This document shows positions 17,061 to 25,794 of a stretch of DNA of 64,000 bases, one piece after another (the first letter of the stretch is position 1; each line of letters begins with the position of its first letter). Origin of the DNA: Allobosea lupini (GTDB taxonomy: Bacteria; Pseudomonadota; Alphaproteobacteria; Rhizobiales; Beijerinckiaceae); assembly GCF_900109525.1 (NCBI RefSeq), contig NZ_FOAN01000007.1, positions 1-64,000 of the forward strand, given 5' to 3'. A program made the translations under genes and the position numbers. The notes beneath the pieces are model-generated. The model saw only the letters and a list, made by a program, of their open reading frames with translations, was not told where the DNA came from and made no database searches.

Positions 17061-18641
17061 ATGCTGAGAATCGTGATTGCGGCCTGGCTGGCCGGGTCGC
17101 TCTGCCTTGCGGCGTCCATCGGCCCAGCCGGTGCTGAAACCGTTCTCAAGATCAAGAACACCGGCGACATCAAGCAGCTCGATGCGCTCTTCACCTCGGC
17201 CTATCCGGTCCGGGACATGGCCTATCTGATCTACGACACCCTGTTTTCGCTCGACGGCAACTATCGCGCCCAGCCGCAGATGGTCGAGAGCCACACGCTC
17301 TCCGAGGACGGCAAGACCTATGTCTTCAAGCTGCGTCAGGGCCTGAGCTTCCATGACGGCAAGCCCGTCACGGCTGCGGACTGCATCGCCTCGATCGAGC
17401 GCTGGATGAAGAAGGACAGCCTGGGGGCCGAGATCGATAAGCGGCTCGACGCGATCAGGGCGATCGATGCGACCGCGTTCGAGGTCCGGCTGAAGGAGCC
17501 GTTCGCCCGCCTGATCGACGGCTTCGCCCGCATGACCGCCTATCCGCTGTTCGTCATGCCGGAGCGGCTCGCCCGGACGCCGGCGACGACCGAGCTCAAG
17601 GAGTTCGTCGGCTCCGGTCCGTTCAAGCTCTTGCCCGACGAGTGGGTCCCGGGCGTCAAGTTCGTCGTCGCCAAGCATGGGGGCTACAAGCCGCGCGGCG
17701 AGGCGCCGAGCGGTCTTGCCGGCGGAAAGACCGCCGGGGTCGATCGCATCGAGCGCATCCAGTTCAGCGACGATCTCAGCGCGGTCAACGCGCTGCTGGC
17801 CGGCGAGATCGACTATGTCGCCGAGGTGCCGGCCGAAATGCTGCCGGTGCTGGAGAAGGACAAGTCGATCCAGGTCGCCAAGGCGCCCATCCTCGGCAAG
17901 AACTTCCAGGTGGTGATCAACCACACCCAGCCGCCGATGGACAACGTGAAGGTCCGGCAGGCCCTGCAATACGCGATCAGCCAGTCGGATTCGATGCAGG
18001 CCGTCTTCGGCGGCCGCAAGGACCTCTACCAGCTCTGCCCGGCGCTGTTCATGTGCGGCAGCCCCTACGAAACCGATGTCGGCAGCGAGCGCTTCATGAA
18101 GCAGGACTTCGAGAAGGCGAAGGCTCTGCTGAAGGAGGCCGGCTATGACGGGACGCCGATCGTCTATCTCCATCCGATGGACGCCAAGGTCCAGCGCGAC
18201 GTCGGCACGGTCATGGTCAATGCGATGCGCAAGGCCGGCTTTACCGTCGAGGATGTGCAGATGGACACGGCGACGATGTTCACGCGCCGCACCAACAAGA
18301 ATCCGCCGAAGCAGGGCGGCTGGAACGTCTTCATCACCGGCTTTGCCGGCGATGCGCTGATGGACCCGCTGACCAACCCTTACGTCACCGGCGCCTGCGA
18401 GAAGGCCTTCGTCGGCTGGCCCTGCGACAAGCCCCTGCAGGAGCTCTGGCAGACATTCCTGCTGGCCTCCGACGACGCCGCGCGCAAGGCGATCGCGGTC
18501 GAGATGCAGGCGCGCTCGAACGAGATCGTCACCTACATCCCGCTCGGGCAGTTCAACGATCTCTCGGCCTGGCGGAAAAGCGTGTCGGGCTTCGTTCCGG
18601 GGCCGACCCTGACCTATTGGAACGTGCGCAAGTCCGACTGA
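17061..18641 (+). CDS. ABC transporter substrate-binding protein, peptide/opine/nickel family (SBP_bac_5)
   Basis: The start at 17061 follows GGGAGAGAGACG and gives 526 residues. Residues 1-25 are a signal peptide (MLRIVIAAWLAGSLCLAASI, cleavage after AGA). Family features include LSFHDGKPVTAADCIASIER near 95, then AYPLFVMPERLA and FVGSGPFKLLPDEW, with the typical C-terminal YIPLGQFNDLSAWR. It binds a solute in the periplasm for the two permeases that follow. Dpp-like proteins of this branch carry peptides, opines, glutathione or other compounds; the ligand cannot be read from sequence. First gene of the plus-strand operon, with a LysR gene divergent. Confidence 0.88.
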   Translation: MLRIVIAAWLAGSLCLAASIGPAGAETVLKIKNTGDIKQLDALFTSAYPVRDMAYLIYDTLFSLDGNYRAQPQMVESHTLSEDGKTYVFKLRQGLSFHDGKPVTAADCIASIERWMKKDSLGAEIDKRLDAIRAIDATAFEVRLKEPFARLIDGFARMTAYPLFVMPERLARTPATTELKEFVGSGPFKLLPDEWVPGVKFVVAKHGGYKPRGEAPSGLAGGKTAGVDRIERIQFSDDLSAVNALLAGEIDYVAEVPAEMLPVLEKDKSIQVAKAPILGKNFQVVINHTQPPMDNVKVRQALQYAISQSDSMQAVFGGRKDLYQLCPALFMCGSPYETDVGSERFMKQDFEKAKALLKEAGYDGTPIVYLHPMDAKVQRDVGTVMVNAMRKAGFTVEDVQMDTATMFTRRTNKNPPKQGGWNVFITGFAGDALMDPLTNPYVTGACEKAFVGWPCDKPLQELWQTFLLASDDAARKAIAVEMQARSNEIVTYIPLGQFNDLSAWRKSVSGFVPGPTLTYWNVRKSD

Positions 18642-18706
18642 TCCTGCCGCATCTCCTGCTCGGCGGGCCAGGGTGAATATCCGGCCCGTGCCTTCAAGGT
18701 CTGCTC

Positions 18707-19660
18707 ATGGCGCGCTTTCTGTTCTCGCGGCTCCTGGCGACGCTACCAGTCATGCTGACGGTCCTGGTCGTCGTCTTCATGCTCCTGCATATCGGGCCGG
18801 GCGATCCGGCGGCGGCGATGGCGGGCGACAATGCCAGCGCCGAGCAGATCGCGCAGATCCGCCAGCGGCTGCATCTCGACCAGCCGCTGGTGGTGCAGTT
18901 CCTGATCTATCTGCGCCAGCTGGCGCAGTTCGACCTCGGCGTCTCCGTCTATTCGGGCCGCCCGGTCGCGACGATGATCCTGCAGCGGGCCGAGCCGACC
19001 CTGATGCTGGCGCTGACCACGACGCTGCTGTCGGTCCTCGTCGCGGTGCCGGCAGGCGTGTTCGCCGCCCGGCGCCTCGGCCTGGTCACCGACTATGTCG
19101 TCATGGCGCTCTGCGTCGCCGGCTTCTCGATTCCCGTCTTCGTGATCGGCTATGCGCTGATGCAGGTCTTCGCGATCGAACTCGGGTGGTTGCCGGTGCA
19201 GGGCTATCGGCCGCTGGCGAGCGGCCTCTGGAACAGCCTGCGCAGCCTGACGCTGCCGACGGTCGCGCTCACTCTGCTCTTCGCTGCGCTCGTCGCCCGG
19301 ATCACGCGGGCGACGCTGCTCAACGTCCTGTCCGAGGACTACATCCGGACCGCGCGGGCCAAGGGGCTGCCCGAGCGCAAGGTGGTCGCGACGCATGCGC
19401 TGAAGAATATCGGCGTGCCCGTGGTGACCGTCGTCGGCACCTCCTTCGCCGCCCTGCTCGGCGGAGTGGTCGTCACCGAATCCGTCTTCAACCTGCCGGG
19501 GATCGGGCGCCTGACCGTCGATTCCATCCTGTCGCGCGACTATCCGGTTGTGCAGGGGGTGATGCTGGTCTTCGCCTTCGTGCTGGTCGTGGTGAATCTG
19601 CTCGTCGATCTCAGCTATGCGCTGTTCGACCCCCGCATCCGGCAGGACATGCGCTCATGA
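18707..19660 (+). CDS. ABC transporter permease, DppB type
   Basis: 317 residues, normal for the family. First helix MARFLFSRLLATLPVMLTVL, a periplasmic loop with HLDQPLVVQFLIYLRQLAQF, and the coupling motif RTARAKGLPERKVVATHALK near 218. Six hydrophobic segments. Its stop overlaps the start of the DppC-type gene (ATGA), so both are made together. Function: membrane half of a Dpp/Opp-class importer. Confidence 0.9.
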   Translation: MARFLFSRLLATLPVMLTVLVVVFMLLHIGPGDPAAAMAGDNASAEQIAQIRQRLHLDQPLVVQFLIYLRQLAQFDLGVSVYSGRPVATMILQRAEPTLMLALTTTLLSVLVAVPAGVFAARRLGLVTDYVVMALCVAGFSIPVFVIGYALMQVFAIELGWLPVQGYRPLASGLWNSLRSLTLPTVALTLLFAALVARITRATLLNVLSEDYIRTARAKGLPERKVVATHALKNIGVPVVTVVGTSFAALLGGVVVTESVFNLPGIGRLTVDSILSRDYPVVQGVMLVFAFVLVVVNLLVDLSYALFDPRIRQDMRS

Positions 19661-20511
19661 GCGCGCAGCCGCAGACGGCCCGCGCCGGGCGCTCCCTCAA
19701 GGCGTCGACGGTCGTGATCGGCCTGAGCTTCGCCATCGTCGCGATGGTCACAGCCTGCGCGCTGCTGGCGCCGCCGATCCTCGGCTACAGCAGCGATCTC
19801 AACATGGGCGAGGCGCTGCAGCCGCCGGGCTCGCCCCACTGGTTCGGGACCGACAATCTCGGCCGCGACATCTTCGTGCGGACGCTGTCGGGCGCCAGGA
19901 CCTCGCTCATGGTCGGGCTCGGCGTCTCCCTGCTGACGCTGCTGGCCGGCGGCCTGATCGGGCTCGTGGCCGGCTATGTCCGGCTGGCCGACACGGTGCT
20001 GATGCGCATCATGGATGGGCTGATGGCCATTCCGGGCGTGCTGCTGGCGGTCGCGCTGGCGTCGCTGCTCGGCGGCGGACTCCTGACCGTGATGATCGCG
20101 ATCAGCGTGCCGGAAATCCCGCGGACGGCGCGGCTGATGCGCGGCGTGGTGCTGAGCCTGCGCGAAATGCTCTATATCGATGCGGCGATCGCGATCGGAT
20201 CGAGCACGCCGCGCATATTGCTGCGGCATATTCTGCCGAACGCGACCGAGGCGCTGGTGGTCCAGGCGACCTTCGTCTGCGCCTCGGCGATCCTCGCCGA
20301 AGCCATCCTCAGCTTCATCGGCGTCGGCATCTCGCCGGACCTGCCGAGCTGGGGCAACGTCATGGCCGGCGGCCGCCAGTTCTTCCGCGTCGCGCCCTGG
20401 ATCATCGCCTTTCCCGGCCTTTTCCTGTCGCTGTTGGTGATCGCGATCAATGTGCTCGGCGACGCCCTGCGCGAGCGCATCGACCCTCGCCTTTCGGGGA
20501 GGAGGGCATGA
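19657..20511 (+). CDS. ABC transporter permease, DppC type
   Basis: The ATG at 19657 overlaps the upstream stop by four bases; 284 residues. It carries the family motif HWFGTDNLGRDIFVRTLSGA near residue 61 and the coupling region DAAIAIGSSTPRILLRHILP. Six hydrophobic segments. It completes the membrane dimer with the DppB-type partner. No DppD/DppF ATPase gene follows; the next gene is a hydrolase, so the ATPases must be supplied from elsewhere. Confidence 0.9.
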   Translation: MSAQPQTARAGRSLKASTVVIGLSFAIVAMVTACALLAPPILGYSSDLNMGEALQPPGSPHWFGTDNLGRDIFVRTLSGARTSLMVGLGVSLLTLLAGGLIGLVAGYVRLADTVLMRIMDGLMAIPGVLLAVALASLLGGGLLTVMIAISVPEIPRTARLMRGVVLSLREMLYIDAAIAIGSSTPRILLRHILPNATEALVVQATFVCASAILAEAILSFIGVGISPDLPSWGNVMAGGRQFFRVAPWIIAFPGLFLSLLVIAINVLGDALRERIDPRLSGRRA

Positions 20512-20593
20512 TGAGGACCCCTCGAGGCGCTCCCCCGGATCTTGGTAATCAGCGGCTTTCCTGCCGCCTTTCCCTGCTCATGAGGCCCGTTCC

Positions 20594-21265
20594 GTGAACC
20601 GGCATCCCTCGATCTCTCCCGTTGCTCCGTCGCTCGTGGCGGCGGAATGGACCACCACGCGCTACGACGACGACGTGCTCGCCGTACGCGGCCAGATCAT
20701 GCGCCGGCGCTTCGCCGGCAAGCCGGTCGTCTTCTTCGGCTCGTCCTCCTTCCGCCACTGGGATCGGATGGCTGAGGATTTCGGCTCGCTCGAGGTCGCC
20801 AATCTCGGCTTCGGCGGCGGCACCGCCGAGAGCGGCCTGCGCTATTGCGACGCTCTGCTCGATCTCGTCGAGCCCGGGCGGATCGTGCTCTATTTCGGCG
20901 AGAACGACATCGCCAATGACGGGCTCGACGCCGGCTCGGCCTTTGAAGCGCTGGAGCGACTGACGCAGCGGCTGCGGGAGAAGTTCGGCCCCATCCCGAT
21001 CCATCGCCTCTCGATCAAGCAGAGCCCCGGACGCTGGCTCCATGCAGGCGAGTTCGACGCTTTCAACGCGATGCTCAGGGACAGCCACGCAGGCGATCAC
21101 GCTGGCGGGTATGTCGATGTCGGCAGCTGCCTGATCGGGCGGAACGGTCGGCCGATGGGACGCTACTACGAGGCCGACGGCGTCCATCTGAATGCGGCGG
21201 GCTATGCGCTCTGGGCGAGCGTGCTCGCCGGTGCCGTGGGGCTGTCTACCGAACAGGTGCGTTGA
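20594..21265 (+). CDS. SGNH/GDSL-type hydrolase
   Basis: 223 residues from a GTG start. Block I VVFFGSSSFRHWD near residue 45 holds the nucleophile Ser, block III has YFGENDIAN near 97, and block V DGVHLNAAGY near 196 supplies Asp and His. This is the short SGNH form seen in lysophospholipase- and acyl-esterase-like proteins. No signal peptide. It lies 82 bases after the permease genes, perhaps in the same transcript, and could process the imported compound by de-esterification; that is inference. Convergent with the long minus-strand array. Confidence 0.82.
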   Translation: MNRHPSISPVAPSLVAAEWTTTRYDDDVLAVRGQIMRRRFAGKPVVFFGSSSFRHWDRMAEDFGSLEVANLGFGGGTAESGLRYCDALLDLVEPGRIVLYFGENDIANDGLDAGSAFEALERLTQRLREKFGPIPIHRLSIKQSPGRWLHAGEFDAFNAMLRDSHAGDHAGGYVDVGSCLIGRNGRPMGRYYEADGVHLNAAGYALWASVLAGAVGLSTEQVR

Positions 21266-21286
21266 TCGCCTGCCTGATGCCAGCCG

Positions 21287-22921
21287 TTACGCCCCTGCGT
21301 CAGTCGCCGCGATGACGGCGTCGACATCCGTCACGACGCAGACGTTCTGCATGGCGTAGTTGACCGACGCCGTGTGCCATTCAGCGTTCATCGTCGAGCA
21401 GGCATCTTCCGGCACCAGCATGAAATAGCCCTTGTCGGCGCCGCTGCGGGCGGTGTGCTCGATCGACATGTTGGTCCAGGCGCCGGTGACAATGACGATG
21501 TCGCGGCCGAGCGCCCTGAGCACGGTCTCCAGCCGCGTGCCCTCCCAGGCGCTCATGCGCTGCTTCTCGACGACATGGTCGCCGCCTTGTGCCTCCAGGC
21601 CGGGCACAGGCGCCGCGCCCCAGGTGCCGCGCACCAGGGCCTTCGCGTCGGCGAGGCCCTCGAACAGCGGCGCGTTCATGGTGACGCCGGGCGCGCCGGC
21701 CTCGACGATGAACCAGACATGGATCACCGGGATGCCGCGCGCCCGCGCCGCCTGTGCGAGGCGGGCGCCGTTGGCGATCGCGTTCTGCTGCTTGCAATGC
21801 TCCGGCGAGCCCGAACTGGCGAAGGCGCCGCCCTCCATCACCACGTCGTTCTGCATGTCCTGAATGATCAGGGCGCAGCGCGACGGATCGAGCCGGTAGC
21901 CGGAGGCCGCCTTCTTGGTGCCATTCGCCGAGACGGAAGCGGCGGAGCTGGCGTGTGCGGCCGGTCGCTCTGCCGCAGCGCGGCCATGGTTGGAACTCCC
22001 GGCGCCGGCCGTACCCGCCTTCATGTAGGGCTCAAGGCGTGGCCCGACCTTGGTCTCGACCGCATAGAGTGAATGGCTCGCGGTGAGGAAGAGTGTGCGC
22101 CAGTCCGGTTCGCCCCAGGTCAGGTTGCCGACGAGCTCGGGCACGCGCAGCTTGCCAATCAGCTCGCCCTTGATCGAATAGACCCAGACGCCGCCGGGGC
22201 CGGTGACCCAGATATTGCCCTGCGCATCGCATTTCATCCCGTCGGGGACGCCGGGCTCAGGTCCGACGATGCCGGTGGCGAAGATGCGGCCGGGGCCGAG
22301 CCGGCCATCCGGCTTGATCTCGAAGACGCGGATATTGTGCTGGACGGTGTCGTTGACGAAGAGCCGGTCTTCCGTAGGGCAGAAGCAGAGCCCGTTCGGC
22401 TGGTCGAAGAGATAGCGATCGACCAGCAGCTGCGGCGCGCCACCCTCCGGAGGAATGCGGTAGACGCCCTGGAAGCCGAGCTGGCGCGGCCGCTCGACGC
22501 CGAAGACCGGCATGCGGCCATACCAGGGGTCTGAGAAATAGATCGATCCGTCCGACTTCACCACGACGTCGTTCGGGCTGTTGAGCTCCATGCCCTCGAA
22601 ATGCGAGGCGATGACCTCGCGCCGGCCGTCCGGCCGCTCGCGCACCAGCGAAGAGGTCGCGTGCTCGCAGACGATCAGGTCGAGCCCGGCATCATAGGTC
22701 ATGCCGTTGCACTTGTTCGCCGGCCGCCTGACTTCGCGCACGCCGTTTTTGTCCCAGCGGCGACGCACGTCGCCCGGCATGTCCGAGAACAGCAGATGCT
22801 GCTCCTGCGGATGCCAGATCGGCCCCTCCGAGAATTCGAAGCCGGTGCCGAGCTGGCGGACCGGCGCCCAGAGATCGATCAGGTCGGCGAAGCCGGGCTG
22901 GACGGCGACGTGCGTGGTCAT
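21287..22921 (-). CDS. SMP-30/gluconolactonase domain fused to an isochorismatase-like domain
   Basis: 544 residues. Residues 1-300 are an SMP-30/gluconolactonase beta-propeller (GTGFEFSEGPIWHPQEQHLL; candidate metal ligands Glu32, Asn176, Asp227). Residues 301-340 are an Ala/Ser-rich linker. Residues 341-544 are an isochorismatase-like hydrolase with Asp355 (ALIIQDMQND) and Lys453 (VVEKQRMSAWE). The usual nucleophilic Cys is Ser486 (GAWTNMSIEHTARSG), so the second domain is either a Cys-independent hydrolase or inactive. A lactonase joined to an amidase-type domain suggests opening of a lactone or lactam followed by hydrolysis. Last gene of the minus-strand array, 12 bases after the metallo-hydrolase gene. 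Confidence 0.85.
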   Translation of the reverse strand: MTTHVAVQPGFADLIDLWAPVRQLGTGFEFSEGPIWHPQEQHLLFSDMPGDVRRRWDKNGVREVRRPANKCNGMTYDAGLDLIVCEHATSSLVRERPDGRREVIASHFEGMELNSPNDVVVKSDGSIYFSDPWYGRMPVFGVERPRQLGFQGVYRIPPEGGAPQLLVDRYLFDQPNGLCFCPTEDRLFVNDTVQHNIRVFEIKPDGRLGPGRIFATGIVGPEPGVPDGMKCDAQGNIWVTGPGGVWVYSIKGELIGKLRVPELVGNLTWGEPDWRTLFLTASHSLYAVETKVGPRLEPYMKAGTAGAGSSNHGRAAAERPAAHASSAASVSANGTKKAASGYRLDPSRCALIIQDMQNDVVMEGGAFASSGSPEHCKQQNAIANGARLAQAARARGIPVIHVWFIVEAGAPGVTMNAPLFEGLADAKALVRGTWGAAPVPGLEAQGGDHVVEKQRMSAWEGTRLETVLRALGRDIVIVTGAWTNMSIEHTARSGADKGYFMLVPEDACSTMNAEWHTASVNYAMQNVCVVTDVDAVIAATDAGA

Positions 22922-22933
22922 GGGCGACCTCCG

Positions 22934-23782
22934 TCAGGCCGCAAACCAGTTGCGCGCCGGCAGCGACTGCACGACAGGGCCCGGCACCGCCATGTCCATG
23001 CGGCCGACGACCTGGCCATGGGCGATCTTGGCCGGCTTGTCGTGCACCGGCAGCAGGAAGGCGCCGGTGGCGAGCAGCTTCTTGATCGCCGCCTTCTCCT
23101 CGCGCTTGGAGACACCGTGATTGCCGGTGGTGCGCGGCTCGTTGGCATGCAGCTCGTGGAAGGGCGAGACGATCTGGTCGTTGAAGTCGTAGATTACGTC
23201 GCCGCAGATGATGGCGCGCCCCTCGTTGGTGTCGACATGGACGTTCATCGAGCCTTCGGTATGGGCGCCGGCGGCCTCGAGATAGCAGCCGGGGAAGAGC
23301 TCGATCATCCCCGACAGTTCGAGATCCTCGAAGCGCAGCGCATCGCGCGTGTGCAGCCGGTCGATCAGGTGCTTGATGTCGGGCGCCGGGTATTGTGGGT
23401 GCATCAGCCCGGAGACCGAGTATTCGAGCTCGCGCCGGTTGACGAGCACCGTCGTGTTCATCGGGAAGAGCTCGTCCTTGCCGGCATGGTCGATATGGAG
23501 ATGGGTGTGCATGACATAGCGCACATCGCCCATCCGCACGCCGTGCCTGGCGAGCTGGTTCTCGATCATGTTCTCGTGGAACTGGAGGCCGCGCATGCCG
23601 AGGCTCTCCATGATCTGGTTGTGGCGGTAGCCGGTGTCGACCACCACCGGCCATGGCCCGCCGAGGATCAGGAAGCCATAGGTCGGCACGCGGCGGGTGC
23701 GGCCGCAATCGCGGCCGAGCACGAGGAAGCTCGATTCCAGCTCGATGTCGCCGTAGTCGAGAATCTTGATTTCGAGGGCCAT
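22934..23782 (-). CDS. Metallo-beta-lactamase-fold hydrolase, AHL-lactonase-like
   Basis: 282 residues. The zinc motif HTHLHIDHAG (His94, His96, Asp98, His99), a later AAGAHTEGSMNVHVDT with a His ligand, and IICGDVIYDF with the bridging Asp are all present. The N-terminus FLVLGRDCGRTRRVPTYGFL resembles the AttM/AiiA lactonase branch. In this operon a role in opening a lactone-type catabolic intermediate is more likely than quorum quenching, but both are possible. No signal peptide. Confidence 0.85.
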   Translation of the reverse strand: MALEIKILDYGDIELESSFLVLGRDCGRTRRVPTYGFLILGGPWPVVVDTGYRHNQIMESLGMRGLQFHENMIENQLARHGVRMGDVRYVMHTHLHIDHAGKDELFPMNTTVLVNRRELEYSVSGLMHPQYPAPDIKHLIDRLHTRDALRFEDLELSGMIELFPGCYLEAAGAHTEGSMNVHVDTNEGRAIICGDVIYDFNDQIVSPFHELHANEPRTTGNHGVSKREEKAAIKKLLATGAFLLPVHDKPAKIAHGQVVGRMDMAVPGPVVQSLPARNWFAA

Positions 23783-23800
23783 GAACGTCCTCCCCTTTGA

Positions 23801-24682
23801 TTATCGGCCGAGGCGGTAGACCCGCCTCGCGGTCTCGTTGAACACGGCTTCCTGCGCGGCTTGCGGCACGGCGGCGCGATGGGCGCCGATCAGCTCGGCA
23901 TAGGACGTCCAGAGCTTTTCGATCGGGAAATTCGAGCCGAACAGGCAGCGCTGCGCGCCGAACAGAGCAAGCGTCTCGCCGATGATGAAGGCGATCTGCT
24001 CGGGATCGTTGCGGCGCAGGAAGGTGCCGAGACCCGAGAGCTTGCTGGTGATGTTGGGCTGGGCTGCCAACAAGGTCATGCCCGCGCGCCAGGCGGTAAT
24101 GCCTTCAGGCGACAGGTCCTCCAGCATGCCGGCATGCTGGAGCACGAAGGTCACGTTCGGGCAGGCGGCGGCGAGCTCGGCCGCGCCCGCCATCTGGCCG
24201 GCGAAGACCTGGAGGTCGAAGCTGAAGCCATACTCCGCCAGCCGCCCGACATTGGCGACCAGGCGGGGATCGCGGGCGAGATCGGGTCCGCTGGCGAAGC
24301 GGTAGAGCGTGTTCTCGTGCCAGTGCAGTTGCATGCGCACGCCGCGCACCCGGGCGTTGCGCGCAAGCTCATCGAGTTGCGGGCGGACATCCGCGGCCAG
24401 CATGTCGGCATAGGCGACGATGGCGATCGGGAAGCCGGATTCCTCCGAGGCCTGCGAGACGTAAGTCACCTCGTCGAGATAGCGATCAGTCGCCCAATTG
24501 GCCTGGACATAGACGGCCTGCGTCACGCCCGCGGGCCGGCAGTCGCCGAGATATTCGGCGATCGGATAGTCGCGCCGGATCGGCTCGTAGGGGCCGAAGA
24601 TGCGCGGCTGCATCGGGCCGAGCAGCCAGGGCAGATCGGCCTGCCGCCAGATGTGGAAATGGGAATCGACGAGACCGGTCAT
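23801..24682 (-). CDS. Amidohydrolase family 2 (TIM-barrel metal hydrolase)
   Basis: 293 residues. The N-terminal metal motif DSHFHIW (Asp6, His8, His10) and an HWHEN and QHAG in the barrel match the amidohydrolase-2 family, which includes 2-pyrone-4,6-dicarboxylate hydrolase and fuconolactonase. The late motif is GSNFPIEK rather than the common GSDWP, so Asn stands where many members have a metal-binding Asp. Some members tolerate this. It overlaps the start of the preceding VWA gene by four bases (ATGA). It probably hydrolyses a lactone or cyclic acid made by the Mo enzyme. Confidence 0.85.
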   Translation of the reverse strand: MTGLVDSHFHIWRQADLPWLLGPMQPRIFGPYEPIRRDYPIAEYLGDCRPAGVTQAVYVQANWATDRYLDEVTYVSQASEESGFPIAIVAYADMLAADVRPQLDELARNARVRGVRMQLHWHENTLYRFASGPDLARDPRLVANVGRLAEYGFSFDLQVFAGQMAGAAELAAACPNVTFVLQHAGMLEDLSPEGITAWRAGMTLLAAQPNITSKLSGLGTFLRRNDPEQIAFIIGETLALFGAQRCLFGSNFPIEKLWTSYAELIGAHRAAVPQAAQEAVFNETARRVYRLGR

Positions 24683-25794
24683 GCCGCCAGCGAGCCTCCG
24701 AGTGACAGGATGTGCCGGCAGATCCGCGCCGTGCTGCCGCCGTTCGACAGGCTGGCAAGGCGCGGCGCGATCAGCCGGAGCGCTTCGGTCTCAGGCCGGT
24801 AGCCGGGATCGGCCGCCAAGGGCGTCAGCCAGTCGATGCGGTGGGCGCGCTGCGCCAGCCTCGCGATCGCCGTGACCAGCGCGGAGGAATCGCCGCGTTC
24901 GAGGCCATCCGAGAGCACGACGACCACCGCGCCGCGCGCGTAAGCAGCGAAGCGCGGCACGGCGAGGAAGGCCTGCAGCGCGTCGCCGATGCGGGTGCCG
25001 CCATCCCAATCGGCGACGAGTCCGGAGGCTTCCGCAAGCGCCTGCTCGCGGCGCTTGCGCCGGAGCGCCCGCGTCACGCGGGTCAGCCGCGTGCCGAAAG
25101 TGAAGACCTCGACCTGCCGGGTCGCGTGGACGATCGTATGGGCGAGGGCGAGATTGGCGTCGCTGCGCTGCTTCATCGAGCCGGAGACGTCGATCAGCAG
25201 CAGGATCGGCCGTGGCCGCGTCTCGCGCTTGAGCCGCTTCAGGCTCATCACCTCGCCGTCATGGCGGATCGCATCCTTGAGGCTGCGGGCGAGGTCGACC
25301 ATCGGTCCGCGCCGCGCAGCCCGGTGGCGATAGCCGCGCCGGCGGGGCAGGGCGGCCGGCAGCGCCCGGCCGAAGCGGCGCAAGGTCTCGCTGTCGTCGA
25401 GCGGCTTCAGCTGGCGGATCGAGAGGGCTTCCGCGCCGGTCGCAGCCTGGCCGGTCTCGTTGACTTCCTCGCCGATCAACACTTCGCGCGAACCGGCATC
25501 CTCCTGGATGGACATGTCCTCGTCCGGCGCGAAATCATCGTCGCCGGGCTCGGCCAGGGCGCCGCCGAGGAAGTGCAAGTCGAACAGGGCATCGAAGAGC
25601 GCGCGCTGCTCGGGATGGGGCGCAAGCGTCGCGAGCGCGGCCTTGCGGATATGTTCCACGCTGCGCGGACCGAGCAGTTCGATCGCCATCAGGAAGCTGG
25701 TCGTCTGCTCGGGCGCGGCCGCGATGCTGTGTTCACGCAGCAGCGCCGGGAAAGCGACGAAAAGCCGGGCTGCGGCAGGAAGTGGCGCGATCAT
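24679..25794 (-). CDS. CoxE-like VWA-domain protein
   Basis: 371 residues. A C-terminal von Willebrand A domain starts near 195 (RPILLLIDVSGSMKQRSDAN), with the MIDAS motif DVSGS, a downstream DWDGGTRIGDALQ threonine site and VVVLSDGLERGD. The N-terminal part is acidic and helical. CoxE proteins work with a MoxR/CoxD AAA ATPase in maturing the metal site of Mo hydroxylases. The partner ATPase is immediately upstream with a 4-base overlap, and the Mo subunits lie before that, so a maturation role is likely. Confidence 0.88.
   Translation of the reverse strand: MIAPLPAAARLFVAFPALLREHSIAAAPEQTTSFLMAIELLGPRSVEHIRKAALATLAPHPEQRALFDALFDLHFLGGALAEPGDDDFAPDEDMSIQEDAGSREVLIGEEVNETGQAATGAEALSIRQLKPLDDSETLRRFGRALPAALPRRRGYRHRAARRGPMVDLARSLKDAIRHDGEVMSLKRLKRETRPRPILLLIDVSGSMKQRSDANLALAHTIVHATRQVEVFTFGTRLTRVTRALRRKRREQALAEASGLVADWDGGTRIGDALQAFLAVPRFAAYARGAVVVVLSDGLERGDSSALVTAIARLAQRAHRIDWLTPLAADPGYRPETEALRLIAPRLASLSNGGSTARICRHILSLGGSLAA

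Noticed and set aside
22934..23782. Quorum-quenching AHL lactonase
   Set aside because: The fold and HxHxDH motif fit, but the gene is embedded in a catabolic array with no quorum-sensing genes nearby, so that specific function was not assigned.
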